A DNA stretch of 64,000 nucleotides from Aquatica leii (lineage: Eukaryota; Arthropoda; Insecta; Coleoptera; Lampyridae). The notes beneath the pieces are model-generated. The model was not told where the DNA came from, made no database searches, and saw only the letters and a program-made list of their open reading frames with translations. Location: NCBI GenBank assembly GCA_035610365.1, contig CM069433.1, forward strand, positions 174,670,882 through 174,734,881, given 5' to 3'. Of the stretch, positions 21,490-33,561 are shown piece by piece. The position numbers and the translations under genes were made by a program. Every line of letters begins with the position of its first letter. The stretch's first letter is position 1.

Positions 21490-23870
21490 CGATATTGGCT
21501 CTGGAACAGCTATCAAGTTCACATTCACTCGTATCACAGAACTCTTCAATAGCTATATCTATAAAAAAATATATAATAAGCTTAAAATTAAATGAATAAC
21601 TTCTAAAATCTGTAATATAAACAGCGCACTAAACATCTAGTTGGATTTTTTAAAAGTCGCACTTCGTTCTAACTTATGACTATTAATGCAATTTAGCATT
21701 GTTCTTATTTCGTTAAAAATTCCAATTAGACAATCTTGTGGTAGTTTTATAGTACACTAAAATAGTCTAAGATCAAAGGAAAAAAATATTATGAACAGTA
21801 AGATCATAAAACTTTACATTTTTGTAAAATTCAATGGTTTACAAAAGTATTGTTGTCTATCAAGATTCGCGAGAACAAAAACCCGAATTAGGTTTCTTTA
21901 TGTAGTTTGCTCCAGTCGTTTTTGTTTTAAAAAATCGACGCCTAAATATTGAAAACAATCAAATTTTACTAAAGACAAAAATTTCAGGTCAAGTAATTTT
22001 TGATTGAACAAATTCCAAAAACAAAACAAAAATATGCACACTATCTTTTTACAGTTTTTAATATTAAAAAACAAAACGCACGAAATAAATAACATAGATA
22101 TAGTGTTATATCGTAGATAAGTTTGTACTTTTTAAGTAAATTTAAACAAATAACTCCATGATAATAAAATTAAGTGAATAGACAGTTATGGAAACTTGAT
22201 GCACTACCATTGCCACTTATTTTAAATAATTGTTGTTTTTGACCTCCTGGTTTTGTCATAAGAAAGATAACTGTAAAACGGCTTGTGAGAATTGTTATTT
22301 TTTTGACATCTAATCTAAGTTTTACAGTGGAGTTTCGGTTCTATTTGACGAACTCTTTCCTTGATTCTAAAAAAGGTTAAACGTTAAAAAAAGTTATTTT
22401 TTGCAATGTGTTTACGTTGTTTTTTATAAATTTTTTGTAGTCTAACAAAACATCTGTCTCAAGTTTGAAGATTTGGCGTGGGTCATTAAGTGTTTGTAGA
22501 TTTTTGATCGCCACATCTTTGTGAAGAACGTGTTGTACTAAATCTTTCTTAATTCAGTACAATCAGCATTAAACATTTTCCAAAAGTAATTAATTAAAAA
22601 ATGTACTTTTTCACCTCCCCGCTATGACAGTTTCAAAGAAAAAAGCTTGTTCTGGGGTGTTTTCGCCACATCTTTTTTTTGCATTTTAAGGATCTATTGC
22701 ATTTTTTAGTGCTATGCTTACAAATGGGTTAAAATGACATTTTTATTTATTGTAATGTTTGTCTTGGTAAAGTTTGGCCGTAGCATTTCGCATAGTTTTA
22801 ATAGAATAACTTTTGTAATTTTTGCAATTACTTTTTTATGTTCATGGGTCAATTTTGTATAATTGTTCAAATTACTAAAACCAAAGTAACTTTGTCTTAT
22901 TTGTAACTTTGTAAATCAAAAACAAAAGCTATTTTTTATAGGATTGTATGGAAATATCTACATTGACTTAATTGCTGCATCAACTTGCTGCACATAAAAA
23001 TGAGTTATAAAGAAATGGATCATAATCGCTTGCATTTATTGATATGTAACAGTAAATATTTGTTAACTTGTTAAGGTTGGCCTCCTTCGGCTCTGTGTTG
23101 AATGAGATCCGCTAGATGGAAACAGTATCGTTTTTAAACTTGAAAATAATACGCTCCGCCTTATCAGAATTGTTTTGTTTTGTCTTCAGCTCGGATTTGA
23201 ATTGGATTTTTGTCGTCGTTTTACAATGAAACATAATAGACACAAAATATTTTAAAGTAAATTACGAATCATAATTAAATGTAGCTTATGTATTTACTTA
23301 CATTAGCTTCAATTTTAATTAATTTATTCGCAATAGTGTCAGACTATTATTTTATTATTTTTCGTAATTAACATAAGCATCGTTTCAACTGTCATTTTGT
23401 TATTTACGAGTAACTTAAAATAACTTATTAACACAAAAGGTCAGTTAAGGTCACTTTTATTGAATTTTTTTGAAATTAAATGCGCCAGATTTTATTGCCC
23501 AATTGTGTCGCACCAAAAATACTTCTTATTTGGTTACAAAATGTGTTATTTAAGTTAATATATCTAACATTATTATAAGTAACAGTTATTATCTATTTTT
23601 GCCATGTCCTAAAAAAGATGACAATTTTACAGAAAAACATATTATAGTACCCGTTGGATGCAAAAACTATAAAAGTCTTGTCAACTAAGTGCTTGTTAGC
23701 TGTTAGCTATGAGTACTTTTTCTATTAATTGTCAGTAGGTTTCTTAGTCAATATAAATTTAAAAAGGCAAAATCCAACAAAGTTCTCAGATATCAGAATA
23801 AGTTGATTCATGATTGTCACAAGGATATAAACTTGCAGCAAGTAGAAGAAAAAGAAGCTTGAATCAAACA
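21490..23870. other. AT-rich spacer, no gene recognised
   Basis: Frames are short and hydrophobic or low in complexity. I recognise no protein motif, RNA gene or repeat boundary in about 2.4 kb. Confidence 0.5.
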
Positions 23871-24530
23871 CTCTAGTTACCACACAAGTTTGCATCAAGC
23901 TTATTTTGCTTTGTTCGTAATTAAAACCCATTTACATTTAACACGTTGACTGCCACAATGCCAAGACAAAAACGGTCGCTCTAGCCACAATAGTTTTTTT
24001 CACTTCAGTTATTGTGTTTTTTTAACCGTACGAAAACTAACTATGGAGAAAATTGTTAAAACATGTTTATTTTGGTGAGACTCCAAATACACACGCGGTT
24101 ACAGTAGGGTAGTTTTGGTCACAATAGCCGTGTGGTACAGTTTGAATAACCTATTGCCTAGTTTGTTTTTTTTAACGTGCAGAAATGTACAAAACATTAA
24201 TATACTAACTTTGAGTATTACCATTCAAGTTATTTCTTTTGATTGCGTCAGCCTTTACTTTTCGTTGGTATTTTTGCAAACAGAACTTACAAATGTGTAA
24301 TGGCTGCAAATGAATTTTTTTTACAAGCAGTTCATGCGCTATTTGTATTGTACTTAAAAGCATGCACTTCATCAAAAATTTAATTCAATGCACGTATCAA
24401 CTGCACGCTTGTTTCAAGCTTATTTTGCAAGTTTACAGCAAACTTGCTTGAACATGTGTGTAAGTTCGATGCAAGTTTGAATTCAGCATCTAGTTACTAC
24501 ATGACAAACTTGCAATAAGCTTATTTTGTA
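23871..24530. repeat. Three dispersed copies of a ~40-bp motif
   Basis: Copies at about 23871-23909, 24397-24430 and 24488-24530 share AAGCTTATTTTG. Two also share CTAGTTAC(C/T)ACA before AAGTTTGCA or AAACTTGCA. The spacing is irregular, so this is not a satellite. Nearby, 23938-23956 reads TTAACACGTTGACTGCCAC, which looks like one end of a piggyBac-type MITE, but I found no partner. Confidence 0.45.
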
Positions 24531-27500
24531 AATTGCAAGTTGAAAGCAAACTTTTAAGTTTGTATATCTGAGTTACTTACTGATTAAGTTCAGTCAAAGT
24601 AGCCTTATTCATTTTTTAAACAATATTCGAGTGTAGTTAATTGTCCTCCCCGTTTTCTTCAGTCTCCCGTTTTTGATTCAGTTTTTTACAATTCTTTGTG
24701 CTCATCTACTTGTGCTCGTTTTGTGCTAAATGTTACACTAAACTTAGCTAAATCGATAAAAAAATTCGGATTCAACTTGATCAAATTTGTTTACAATTTA
24801 TTTTGTTTATTCAATTGTGCTAATATTAAATTCATTAATTTTGTTTTAATAATTACTATAAAATGGATAGATAATTAACCAACAAGAGACTGCTAAACCA
24901 GAACAACGAATAGCTAAATTTAACCATAAATTAGCTACTTTATTAAGAGTGATTAGATTCCATTAAAAATTAAATCATACACGATCTATTTAGAATAAAA
25001 CCCAGTTAGTTAAACATTGTATTATCACAATTTAGCACAATTAAATATGCAAGAAATAGTGTAAATAACTTAAAATCAGTGAGCTTGTACACATATAAAC
25101 TTCCGGATTTTGCTTAAAAATAAGTTTAAATGAGTTTAATGTTAGCAATATTTGCATAAAACGAGCACATTTAGACGACCAACAAATATTGTAAGAAAAA
25201 TTGAATGAAATGTCATTAACAATTTCAAATTAAACATGCACAGTTAAAAATAATAGAGGCTCAATTGAGCACAAAAAACAGGATTAAATACGCAAAAAAA
25301 TTGTAAAAAAGTGAAAAAACGGGGGACTAGTGTTCTAGTTAGCCCCCAAATTTGTTTTTTAATTTTTATTAATTAAGAATTAAGCACTGGAATATATAAT
25401 TTAAAAAATGAAAGTGGGGGGCTAACTTGACTGAGTTTATCAGTAAGCTTAGACAAGTTAGCGTTCACTAAATATTTAACGAAACACCCTAGCAAATATG
25501 TGTCGACACCAAGTTTTTAAACAATTCAACTTTAAAATTTGCTAACGATAAAAAAACTAACGACAACGCGTTCTCGAACAAAAACATTTTTTTTTAATTT
25601 AATTCAATTTTTTATTTGTTTCATTCTATAAATACTTATTCAGCGCATATCATAAAAATTCCATTCAAAACGATTCTAATTACGTGCATATTTTTTTTAA
25701 TATGGAGAAAGTTACCAATGATTTTTTAGAGGTTAGCTTATAACTTGGAATAATAACTGACGTGCAAGAAGGTACAAAACGCAATGAGGTAAATTACGTT
25801 TTTAACATGGATCAACGTTATTTTTGATTTTCATGCAAACAAATTATAAGAATTTAGTCGTACGTTTAATTAGATCACCTATATTTTATATACCTTGGAA
25901 AGGACTTCCTGTTGAATTCATATCTTATCTAAATGTTGATGTCACTATACGTGATTGGTCTAAATGCATATCACTTCTTAGAAAAGGCGGAGTTCGCGAG
26001 TTCTTTCAAAATCATTAAATTGCGTTTCAAGATTTCAGAAAAACCAAAAGTCCAAATAAATTTTTGTTTTGACCATTGCAATGTGTATAATGTAACTTAC
26101 AGACTGAACTTTTTTTGTAAAATTATGTATTTTTGTAATTAACTGTGATAATTACAAAACGTTATCAATAAAATTGATTCAGACAATAAAGAATTATGTA
26201 ATCTTCCATTGTGCAAAATTTCATTGAAATCCGTTCAGTATTTTCGCTGAAAACTTGAAACGCAGTTTAACATTACAAAGTATACGAGGATGCCAACCTT
26301 AAAGATGGTTCATTTGTAGTTGAACAGTTCTTGGCCAATCGTAGACGTCGGTCATTAGATGATCTTGTTATAGCCTCTGGTGATTTATTTATGGGTAGTT
26401 TGAGCAATGATTGCTTTAACTAGTAAAACATCTAAAAATACTTTAATGTTGTGTTGAAAATGGATTTAGTATTTCAATGTTTCTTATTAATCTATGTAGA
26501 TACGAAAAGTATATATTTTCTAGAATTACTGTTTATGAATCAACGTGCTGAAAGTGGAAACGATTTTGATGGAATTGAAAGCAAAACGTATGATGACTAT
26601 TGATCATAGATTCAATACAATACAAAACAAATATAACTTTGACCAGATCATATCCAGTAACATTGATTTGATAAGAACCATACTACTAGTCGTGTTTGTA
26701 AATGTTTACAATTGTAGTAACTATCAATTTTGTAATTGATTACATGCTTATATATACTAAAAATTTTGTCTTCACTAAACAAGTTGATTAAATAAATATA
26801 AAATAAGAGTTGTAAGAAATGTAGCTATGGTGCAGTATGAAGAATATCAAAAAATTATTCTATAAAGCAGATTTCTGAATGGATAACGTTGTGTTACACG
26901 TTTCAGAAACCATTTAAATAATTTGACTTTTATTAGTTGACAGTTATTCTTTTACTGTTTATTATATAAACATTATAAAAAACATATTTTTTGACAAAAA
27001 AATACTTATATATGTTAAGTCAAAATACACTAAACTTAATTTGTTACTAACAATTGTTTTAGTTTAAGGTGATATTACGAAATGTAAGTTTTTTAAGAAG
27101 ATATGCTGCACAAAGTATAACAAATAATTTTGAATGCATTTGTACAACGTTAGACAAATAAACGTTTGTCACTTTTGATATTTGACACAGAACAGTGTTT
27201 CTATTCGAAACCGTAAGTTAACATAATGCAGTTATAAAATTATTTAAATTCTAAATGCTTAATTGTATTTTTATGGATAAACAATAAACCCTTTTTTTAA
27301 AAAAGATTATTATGTGTTTTATAATGTAATATAAAACAATGTAATATAAAAAACATACCTACCTTAACTTAGAGTTAACGTGTATATTAATTTCCAAAAT
27401 TAATTAAAATTAAAATTTCAAGTAATTTTTTGTTTTGTTAAAACGCAGAAATTCAAATAAAATATAACGGCATGTATTTTGTTTTAAAGGTTGCGTAATT

Positions 27501-27857
27501 ATAAATGTTTTGTCATTAATTTTTTTTTAAGAAAAATACAACAAAACCTGCTTAAGTATAACAAGAGTTTTTGAATAAAAGATTAAATTCGTATTGCGTT
27601 TCTTTCTTTCTAAATATTTGTTCAACGTTTTTGCAAACAGTTAAGTTGAGTTTTTTACTCTTACGAATTATGTTTTATACGACTTGCGGCAATGTTATAC
27701 TTTCCAAAGATAAATTTACTTTAGAATCTCTAGATTTATAAATTTTTTTGTTTTTTATTTAACGTTAAATGCCTATGGTGCTTTTAAAATAAATTTAGTA
27801 ATATTTACAAAAATAGAAAAATGTTTTCTTACAAGGTTCTAGTAATTTACGTAGCCT
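24531..27857. other. AT-rich spacer with one inverted repeat
   Basis: Mostly featureless. At 25320-25440 a G/C-rich island stands out: GGGGGACTAGTGTTCTAGTT then AGCCCCC, a hairpin, with a further inverted copy TGGGGGGCTAACT near 25418. A 30-codon coding-like stretch near 26300-26400 (VVEQFLANRRRRSLDDLVIA) matches nothing I know. No gene is called. Confidence 0.5.
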
Positions 27858-28615
27858 GCACGGCCAACTCGCTGTTGGATTGCAACAATACATATCGGAG
27901 AGAGGAGAGGTCCAAGTCATAAGTTTATTTTAATGGGCGCCAGATCTCGTTTTGCAGATATAGCACCTGCTAGATCAGCACAAGAGGCCCGAAGCTTGTA
28001 TGAAATATTTAAAGTTCGTAAAACTGGAGGAATCGAAGAAAGAAACCAAATCGTTAACATCAGTTGTACTTTAATTAATTTTAGAAGAATAACTTATGAT
28101 TAAAATTAGAATCAATAACAATTAGAGATAATTTGATAGCATCAGTGTAAGTAAGTAAATTTAGTTCAAGTACAAGTATACATAGGTTCTAAAACACCGG
28201 AAGTAGCGGCAACTCACAATACACTCAAATCATAAGTATAACAGCCAGGACATACAAAAATCTTTGTAAGTTACATTAACAATAATAATGGACAGTTGAC
28301 CTAATTAGCATGCGATAACAATTTAACTTAAACTAATTGACTAATAGTAATAAGAAGCAAATCATTTTAAACAGTTTCGACGCGATTAGCAAATATGATT
28401 CATGAGCAGCACCGTAGCGACAGAAAATAGTTAAAATCAAATATTGACTTACCAAGATTCAGGTTTACTTTCAGAAAATGTTTTCCTACTGGCTTTCTGT
28501 AATCAAGCTACTTGAAAATAATCGTGTCTACCTGGTGACTCACAAACTCTACAACAGGTAAAAAGTAACATTTATGAAAAGTAAGAGAACGGAAACGTAT
28601 CGTATGCTGTTACAT
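27858..28615 (-). repeat. LTR-retrotransposon fragment, copy A (primer site plus LTR part)
   Basis: It shares several blocks in the same order with 53355-54036: GCACGGCCAACTC, GGAGA(G/A)(A)GG(A/G)GAGGT(C/T)CAAGT, GGGCGCCA, CGGCAAC(T/A)CACAATAC and a final ATCG(T/A)ATGCTGTTA. On the minus strand GGGCGCCA is TGGCGCCC, a common tRNA primer-site start, so the LTR should lie at higher coordinates and the element points to the minus strand. No gag or pol remains next to it. Confidence 0.55.
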
Positions 28616-28914
28616 ATTCACTTTCGTCCAAGGTAGTATTAGTTAAACGTCAACTGTCTCCAAATAGAAATGTTAATCGTATCTGCCCTTGTGTCGCAGT
28701 ATTCGTAGGTCCAGTGCCTCCTTTTAGAACTTTTCCATCGTCGATGTTTAAACTTGTACATACAAGGAAACCCACATTTGGGAGGTAGCACGTAGCGCCT
28801 GCGTTGAATAAATTAACGAATTATAGATGTTTTCATAATACATTGTGTCACAACACGTGGATTTTTTAAGAAATCAAGTTTATTTCAAGCAGGCATATTT
28901 TATGTACCGAACGA

Positions 28915-28952
28915 CGTGAAAGTAAAATGACGCCTTTTCGTTTACTTTCACG
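28915..28952. repeat. Short hairpin with 12-bp perfect stem
   Basis: CGTGAAAGTAAA at 28915-28926 is the exact reverse complement of TTTACTTTCACG at 28941-28952, with a 14-base loop. No gene context; its role is unknown. Confidence 0.7.
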
Positions 28953-30043
28953 GAAGGGACCAACGATGCTCAATAGATGGTGTCAAGAAATAGAAGAATA
29001 ACTTTAATTCAAACAAGAATATACAGGATAGTGCATTTTGAAATTTGTGCACGTAACAGTTTTCTGTCTTGCATAAAAACTAAAATAAATCATAATGTTC
29101 TAAAATGACATTAAAGAATAATGACATCAGTTTTTGTATCATTTTATATTAGTACTCAAACCAATGATTTTACTAAATCAAAAAACAAAAACTAAGTGCT
29201 TATATTGCAAAAATGTATTTTAAAACTTGTCTGAGCCCGTGAGACGTGCTTATCTTAGTATAAACTTCGGTCGTAGAGGCTGTCGCTATTATATAACATG
29301 TATATGCATAAAAAATTAAAAATGGAAAGAAAAGGGTCTTACGATTAGCTTAAGATAAAGAGTGTAAAAGAAGAACAAGAAAATTTGTTTTTTGACAATG
29401 TCGGCTGAAATCTAAATCAGCTCTAGCATTACGCCATGTTGAAACAGGGCATAACTTTTATTTTAACAATCCTTTAATTCTAGATATCAAACCTAATTAC
29501 AAAAAAGATTGATAGTTAAAATGATATACATCACAAATTATAATAACAACGTTAATCTTAATAATGAAAATCAACATTTAACCACAATTTATAACAATTT
29601 AATCACAATGAGGTGATGCAAAGATTCCCGAGTTACGGCTAAAAATTTTATCACCTTGACTTTATTTATAAATTTGTCACGTTTACGTTTGTTAGTGTTT
29701 TAATTTTTGTCTTATTCTAATTTTTATGTCAATTTATTTCTTCATGTTTTGAAGTGTAGTCCTGGACACACCACTGTATAAGTCTTACCTGTAAGTGTCA
29801 ATTTATTGTAGTTTGATATAACTCAAGAATTATCAAATTAAGTAATTACTTTATTGTCTGAGCCATGTAACTAACCGTACTGTTCAATAAATAAAGGCCT
29901 GAAGAAGTGCGTACACAGCCGCACAAAACGTAGTCAGTACTTAGACGCTTAAAGTATTTTGATATCCCTCCTCATCGAAGAGCTCTGAAATCATTCGAAG
30001 TGTTTAAATTGATCTAAGGAGGAACAATAAGAACAACTTACCG
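28953..30043. other. AT-rich spacer with a possible Penelope-type terminal motif
   Basis: No coding. At 29899-29930 CTGAAGA is followed by a GTGCG/CGCAC stem and AAAACG. This resembles the hammerhead-like CTGANGA...GAAACG signature at the ends of Penelope-like elements and the right half of the palindrome at 31464, but the G of GAAA is missing here. Confidence 0.4.
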
Positions 30044-30219
30044 TATATAAAAATAAATAATTAGAATCAGAATTTGTAAAAACACGAAGTTTGATATATA
30101 ATATATTAGTACAGTAAAAAATGTAACAATGGTAGAAAAATATACAGAATGGTGATAAGTCAAATAAAGCAATTATTATTTTTAAAATAAATCGCAAACC
30201 GTTAGTTTGAAGCTTTACA
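30044..30219 (+). repeat. 5' LTR of the degenerate Gypsy copy
   Basis: Shares AAATAAATAATT, AGAATTTG, GTAACAATGGTAGAAAAATA, ATTATTATTTTTAAAATA and ATCGCAAA with 33184-33344 in the same order. It ends in TTTACA. The left boundary is approximate. Confidence 0.65.
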
Positions 30220-30300
30220 AATTCAGGTGTAGGATTGAGCTTGTGTGCATTCTAAAAAATTAGAGTGTATTTAACCAAGATTGACTGTAATTACAGAAAG

Positions 30301-31254
30301 ATGGAAACACCTGGCTACATTGAGCAATCGGAAGAGCAGATGGATGTTGGTGAATTTACTTCTCAAGCAACTGAAGGCGTGGAGGCAGCACGAAGGCAGC
30401 AGATGGAATTAAATGTTACTGTACAAAATTTAATACCGATGGTTGTTGCGATAATGAAGGAAGGGAATTCACTAAAAAAGTGAATACCACAGAAATAGCT
30501 TCGTTCATTTCAGAGTTTAGTAGATCCTGTGGTGAAGATACTGCTACATGGTTCGAAAGGGCAGTATTGGTCAAGCAGGCACACAATTTAAATAATTAAA
30601 ACAGTGTTGCAATATTAACGACTAAGATAAAAGGAATTGCAGTGAATTAGTTTCATTCAAAACCGAGTCGTGTTGCATTAATCTATGAAGTTTTGTGAGT
30701 ATCAATGTTGGCGATGTTTCGTCTCCGTGAAAACAAAATTAACTCAATGTTTGATTGCATATTTGATAAATGGTTTTGACAATGTTATTCTTTAGTCACA
30801 ATCAAGGATGACTAGGTTTACAAAACTGGAGAACCCATTGGATGTAATAAATCGTTTAACTAACACTGAGAGGAATGTGCTAAAACCAAATGTAACTAGA
30901 AATGTGACAGCAATTTCTGCAAAAGCATCAGTGGTTCCAACAGGAACACGAAAAGCGTTAAGATGTTTTGTATGTGGTAAAGATGGACATTTGGCCTCGA
31001 GGTGTCAAGTGAAAAAAATTTATGGATGTAATGTTATTGGCTACCTTAGAAAAGATTGTCCAAGGAATCAAACAGCAGCACCGGATAGCACTACGATGGT
31101 TGTGGACGAACGACGCGTTGTAAAAGAAATACTGGACACTGGTAGTGGAATCTCTCTGATAAAGGCTTGTTTTGAGTACAGGCTTCTCTATCGTAGTTGT
31201 GAAACTTTCACAGGTATTAATAATGCTAAGTTAGACATAGTAAGTTTGTGTTGA
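30301..31254 (+). pseudogene. Gag and protease remnant of the short-LTR Gypsy
   Basis: Starts METPGYIEQSEEQMDVGE (30301), continues in a shifted frame with capsid-like EIASFISEFSRSC and ATWFERAVLVKQAH (30490-30585), then a 148-codon frame from 30808. There the nucleocapsid knuckle CFVCGKDGHLASRC is intact, a second knuckle is degenerate (CNVIGYLRKDC), and the aspartic protease motif is ILDTGSGISLI. Protease sequence continues beyond 31254 in another frame as RFYVVSNNTINYDCLL. The order is normal for Gypsy; multiple frame changes make it inactive. Confidence 0.75.
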
Positions 31255-31424
31255 ATGGTTTTATGTTAATGTTAGGTTTTATGTGGTGAGCAATAACACC
31301 ATAAACTACGATTGTTTGTTGGCAAGAAATTTTATTTTACAGCAGTCAAGTCATGTTGAATTAGGTAGCAATGGTGTTATTGTAAAACCAAAAAATGTTA
31401 GAGATGATCAGATTTAAACGATAT

Positions 31425-31674
31425 TATGGTAATTGATTGAATGTATTAAACAATGTTGCTTGATGCGAAGTAATAACATTCTGCCGAACTTTCATTGTTT
31501 ATTATTTTGAAATGAATATACACAACGTTTCGATTGCTGTGGTATCTGCAATCGTCAGTATTCACCTGATGACGATTGCAGATACCACAGCAATCGAAAC
31601 GTTGTGTATATTCATTTCAAAATAATAAACAATGAAAGTTCAGCAGAATGTTATTACTTCGCATGGTAATTGAT
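31425..31674. mobile_element. Foldback insertion: 94-bp arms, 12-base loop, 12-bp target duplication
   Basis: The bases 31464-31557 are the reverse complement of 31570-31663 with a single C/A mismatch (31485 against 31642). ATGGTAATTGAT occurs on both sides (31425-31436 and 31663-31674), so the block was inserted into the protease region of the Gypsy copy. About 27 bases left of the palindrome belong to the insertion. The loop and right arm read CTGATGA, then CGATTGC, a 10-base loop, GCAATC and GAAAC. This resembles the core of a hammerhead ribozyme, as known from the ends of Penelope-like elements. Such an origin is an inference. Confidence 0.8.
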
Positions 31675-31839
31675 ATTGACCACAATGATTGTGAAAAGGT
31701 TGTGACTTTATGAGATTGGCATGAAAAGTAGAATTGAGTTTTTTGAGGTATTTGAAATTATACAGCCAATACGAGAGTTGCGTCTAGAATTTTAGTACAC
31801 TGCTAGGATTGAAACAGATCCTCATAAACATTTTTTCTA

Positions 31840-33070
31840 TTGTCCTTGTAGACTTGCTTACACTGACAAATGGGTAGTTGATCAAATAGTATCCGGTTTG
31901 TTAGATAGAGGTATAATTAAAAACAGTTAGTCTTCGTACGCTTCGCCCATTGTCTTAGTTCAAAAAAATGTTTCTAAAAGATTGTGTGTAGATTTTCGCA
32001 AGTTTAATAAAGTTGTAGTTAGGGATAGATTCACATTACCCTTATCGATGATCATTTGACGCGATGCATGGTAAAATGGTTTTTAGTAAATTGGACCTTA
32101 AAGACGCGTTATTATTATTATTAACATGGCTGTAGATTCAACTAAATTTATTTTGTTTGTCACCCCGCACGGTCAGTATGAATTCATGAAATTACTATTT
32201 GAGTTCTGCAAGAATCCAGCTATATTTGCACGTTTTGTCAGCGAGGTATTTTGAGATTTGGTAGCTAAAGGGGAGGTGTTAATATGTTACCATAGATGAG
32301 AATATACACATACTACAAAAAGTATTTAAAGTTTTTATTGACAGTTTACTAGAGTTGCGTTTGGAAATATTCAAATTATTACAAATAGAATTCAGTATTT
32401 GGGATACGAGATTGACGCACAGGGTATTAAGCCAAGTAAGGATAATGCCAAAACGGTCATCGACTTTCCAGTTCCAACAGATGCACGGGACATGCACAGT
32501 TTTCTGGGACTGGCAAGCTATTTTAGACGATTTATCGAGGGGTTTTTCATTATTATTGCGAAACCTTTATTTAATTTAGTCAAAAAAGCCAGTACATTTA
32601 AATTTGGCGAGGATGAGTTAAGAGCGATGAAAACCATTCAGAATAAGTTTATATCTAGACAAGTTTTAGCGATATACTTAGTTTCTACCGATACGGAGTT
32701 GCATTGTGTTGCTAGTAATCACGGGTTTGGCGCGGTTTTATTTCAACGATAGACTCATAATAAGCTCCATTCAGTCAGCTATTTCAACAAATGGACAACT
32801 GATTGTTAGAGTAGATATAGCATTTAGGAGCTAGAATGTCTAGCAATAGTTTTAAAGCAGTAAAAAGATTCAAAATTTATTTAAAACGGACTGAATTTAA
32901 AAGCATAAGTGACTGTGACAGCATAAGATTAACTTTTAGCAAAAAGGATGTGGTGCCGAGAATAATGCGATGGGTTTTATTTTTGCAAAGATTTTAACTA
33001 TGTAATTGAGCATAGGACGGGCAAGCGCATAGTTCACATCGATGCGTTGAGTAGGTTGCACGGACTCTTG
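31840..33070 (+). pseudogene. Reverse transcriptase and RNase H remnant of the short-LTR Gypsy
   Basis: Fragments in several frames. RT entry: DKWVVDQIVSGLLDRGIIKN and RLCVDFRKFNKVV (31868-32020). Palm: KFILFVTPHGQYEF (32140-32185). The YVDD box near 32283 is destroyed by a frame change and stop. Connection: GYEIDAQGIKPSKDNAKTVI and SFLGLASYFRRFIEGF (32399-32550). RNase H start: LHCVASNHGFGAVLFQ. RNase H end: VIEHRTGKRIVHIDALSRL. No integrase follows. The stretch at 32399-32752 is the longest open part. Confidence 0.75.
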
Positions 33071-33183
33071 GTATTAGAAAATAACAGTTTGGAGCACAAT
33101 TTATCGATTAAACAAAATGCTGACTTAGAAATTAGAAAAGTTAGAAAATCTGTGGAAGTCGACCAATACCAGGTTAGACGAGA

Positions 33184-33344
33184 TGTAAGAATAAATAATT
33201 GGATACAATAAGAATTTGGAAACACGCAAAAGTTGTTGTATAATATATAGGTGCAGTAAGAATTGTAACAATGGTAGAAAAATATATAGAGAATGGCGTT
33301 AATTATTATTTTTAAAATATATCGCAAATGCTTACTTTGAAGCG
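33184..33344 (+). repeat. 3' LTR of the degenerate Gypsy copy
   Basis: Begins TGTAAGAATAAATAATTGG directly after the RNase H/linker remnant, with no recognisable polypurine tract. Its end (CTTTGAAGCGTAA) has lost the CA terminus seen in the left copy. Confidence 0.6.
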
Positions 33345-33561
33345 TAATTTATTTTTTAGTAGTAGTATTTTGATTATCAAAAAATATGTTACGCCTGACT
33401 ATAGGAATTGTCGTATTTATGTCTTTAATGTTCTTATTGTTTTGTTGGTATTACTTTCACTAACATCTTCAAAAAATTTGTATTTAAATATATGTTTTCA
33501 AAAAGTAAGTATCTATACACAAATATTGTTTTAAAAGTTTTTCAAAAATCAAATTTATGTA

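Larger units (their letters stand above)
30044..33344 (+). mobile_element. Degenerate Ty3/Gypsy element with short LTRs, integrase missing
   Basis: Two diverged direct repeats of about 160-176 bp (30044-30219 and 33184-33344) flank gag, protease, RT and RNase H remnants on the plus strand. The coding remnants run up to the spacer after RNase H (IDALSRLHG near 33035-33065), and then the 3' LTR begins, so the whole integrase is absent. Frameshifts and stops are frequent, and the LTRs differ widely, so this is an old copy. A foldback sequence has inserted in its protease region. A second fragment of the same family lies at 51500-51910. Confidence 0.75.

Noticed and set aside
23938..23960. TTAACACGTTGACTGCCAC as a piggyBac MITE end
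   Set aside because: No second end could be found nearby.
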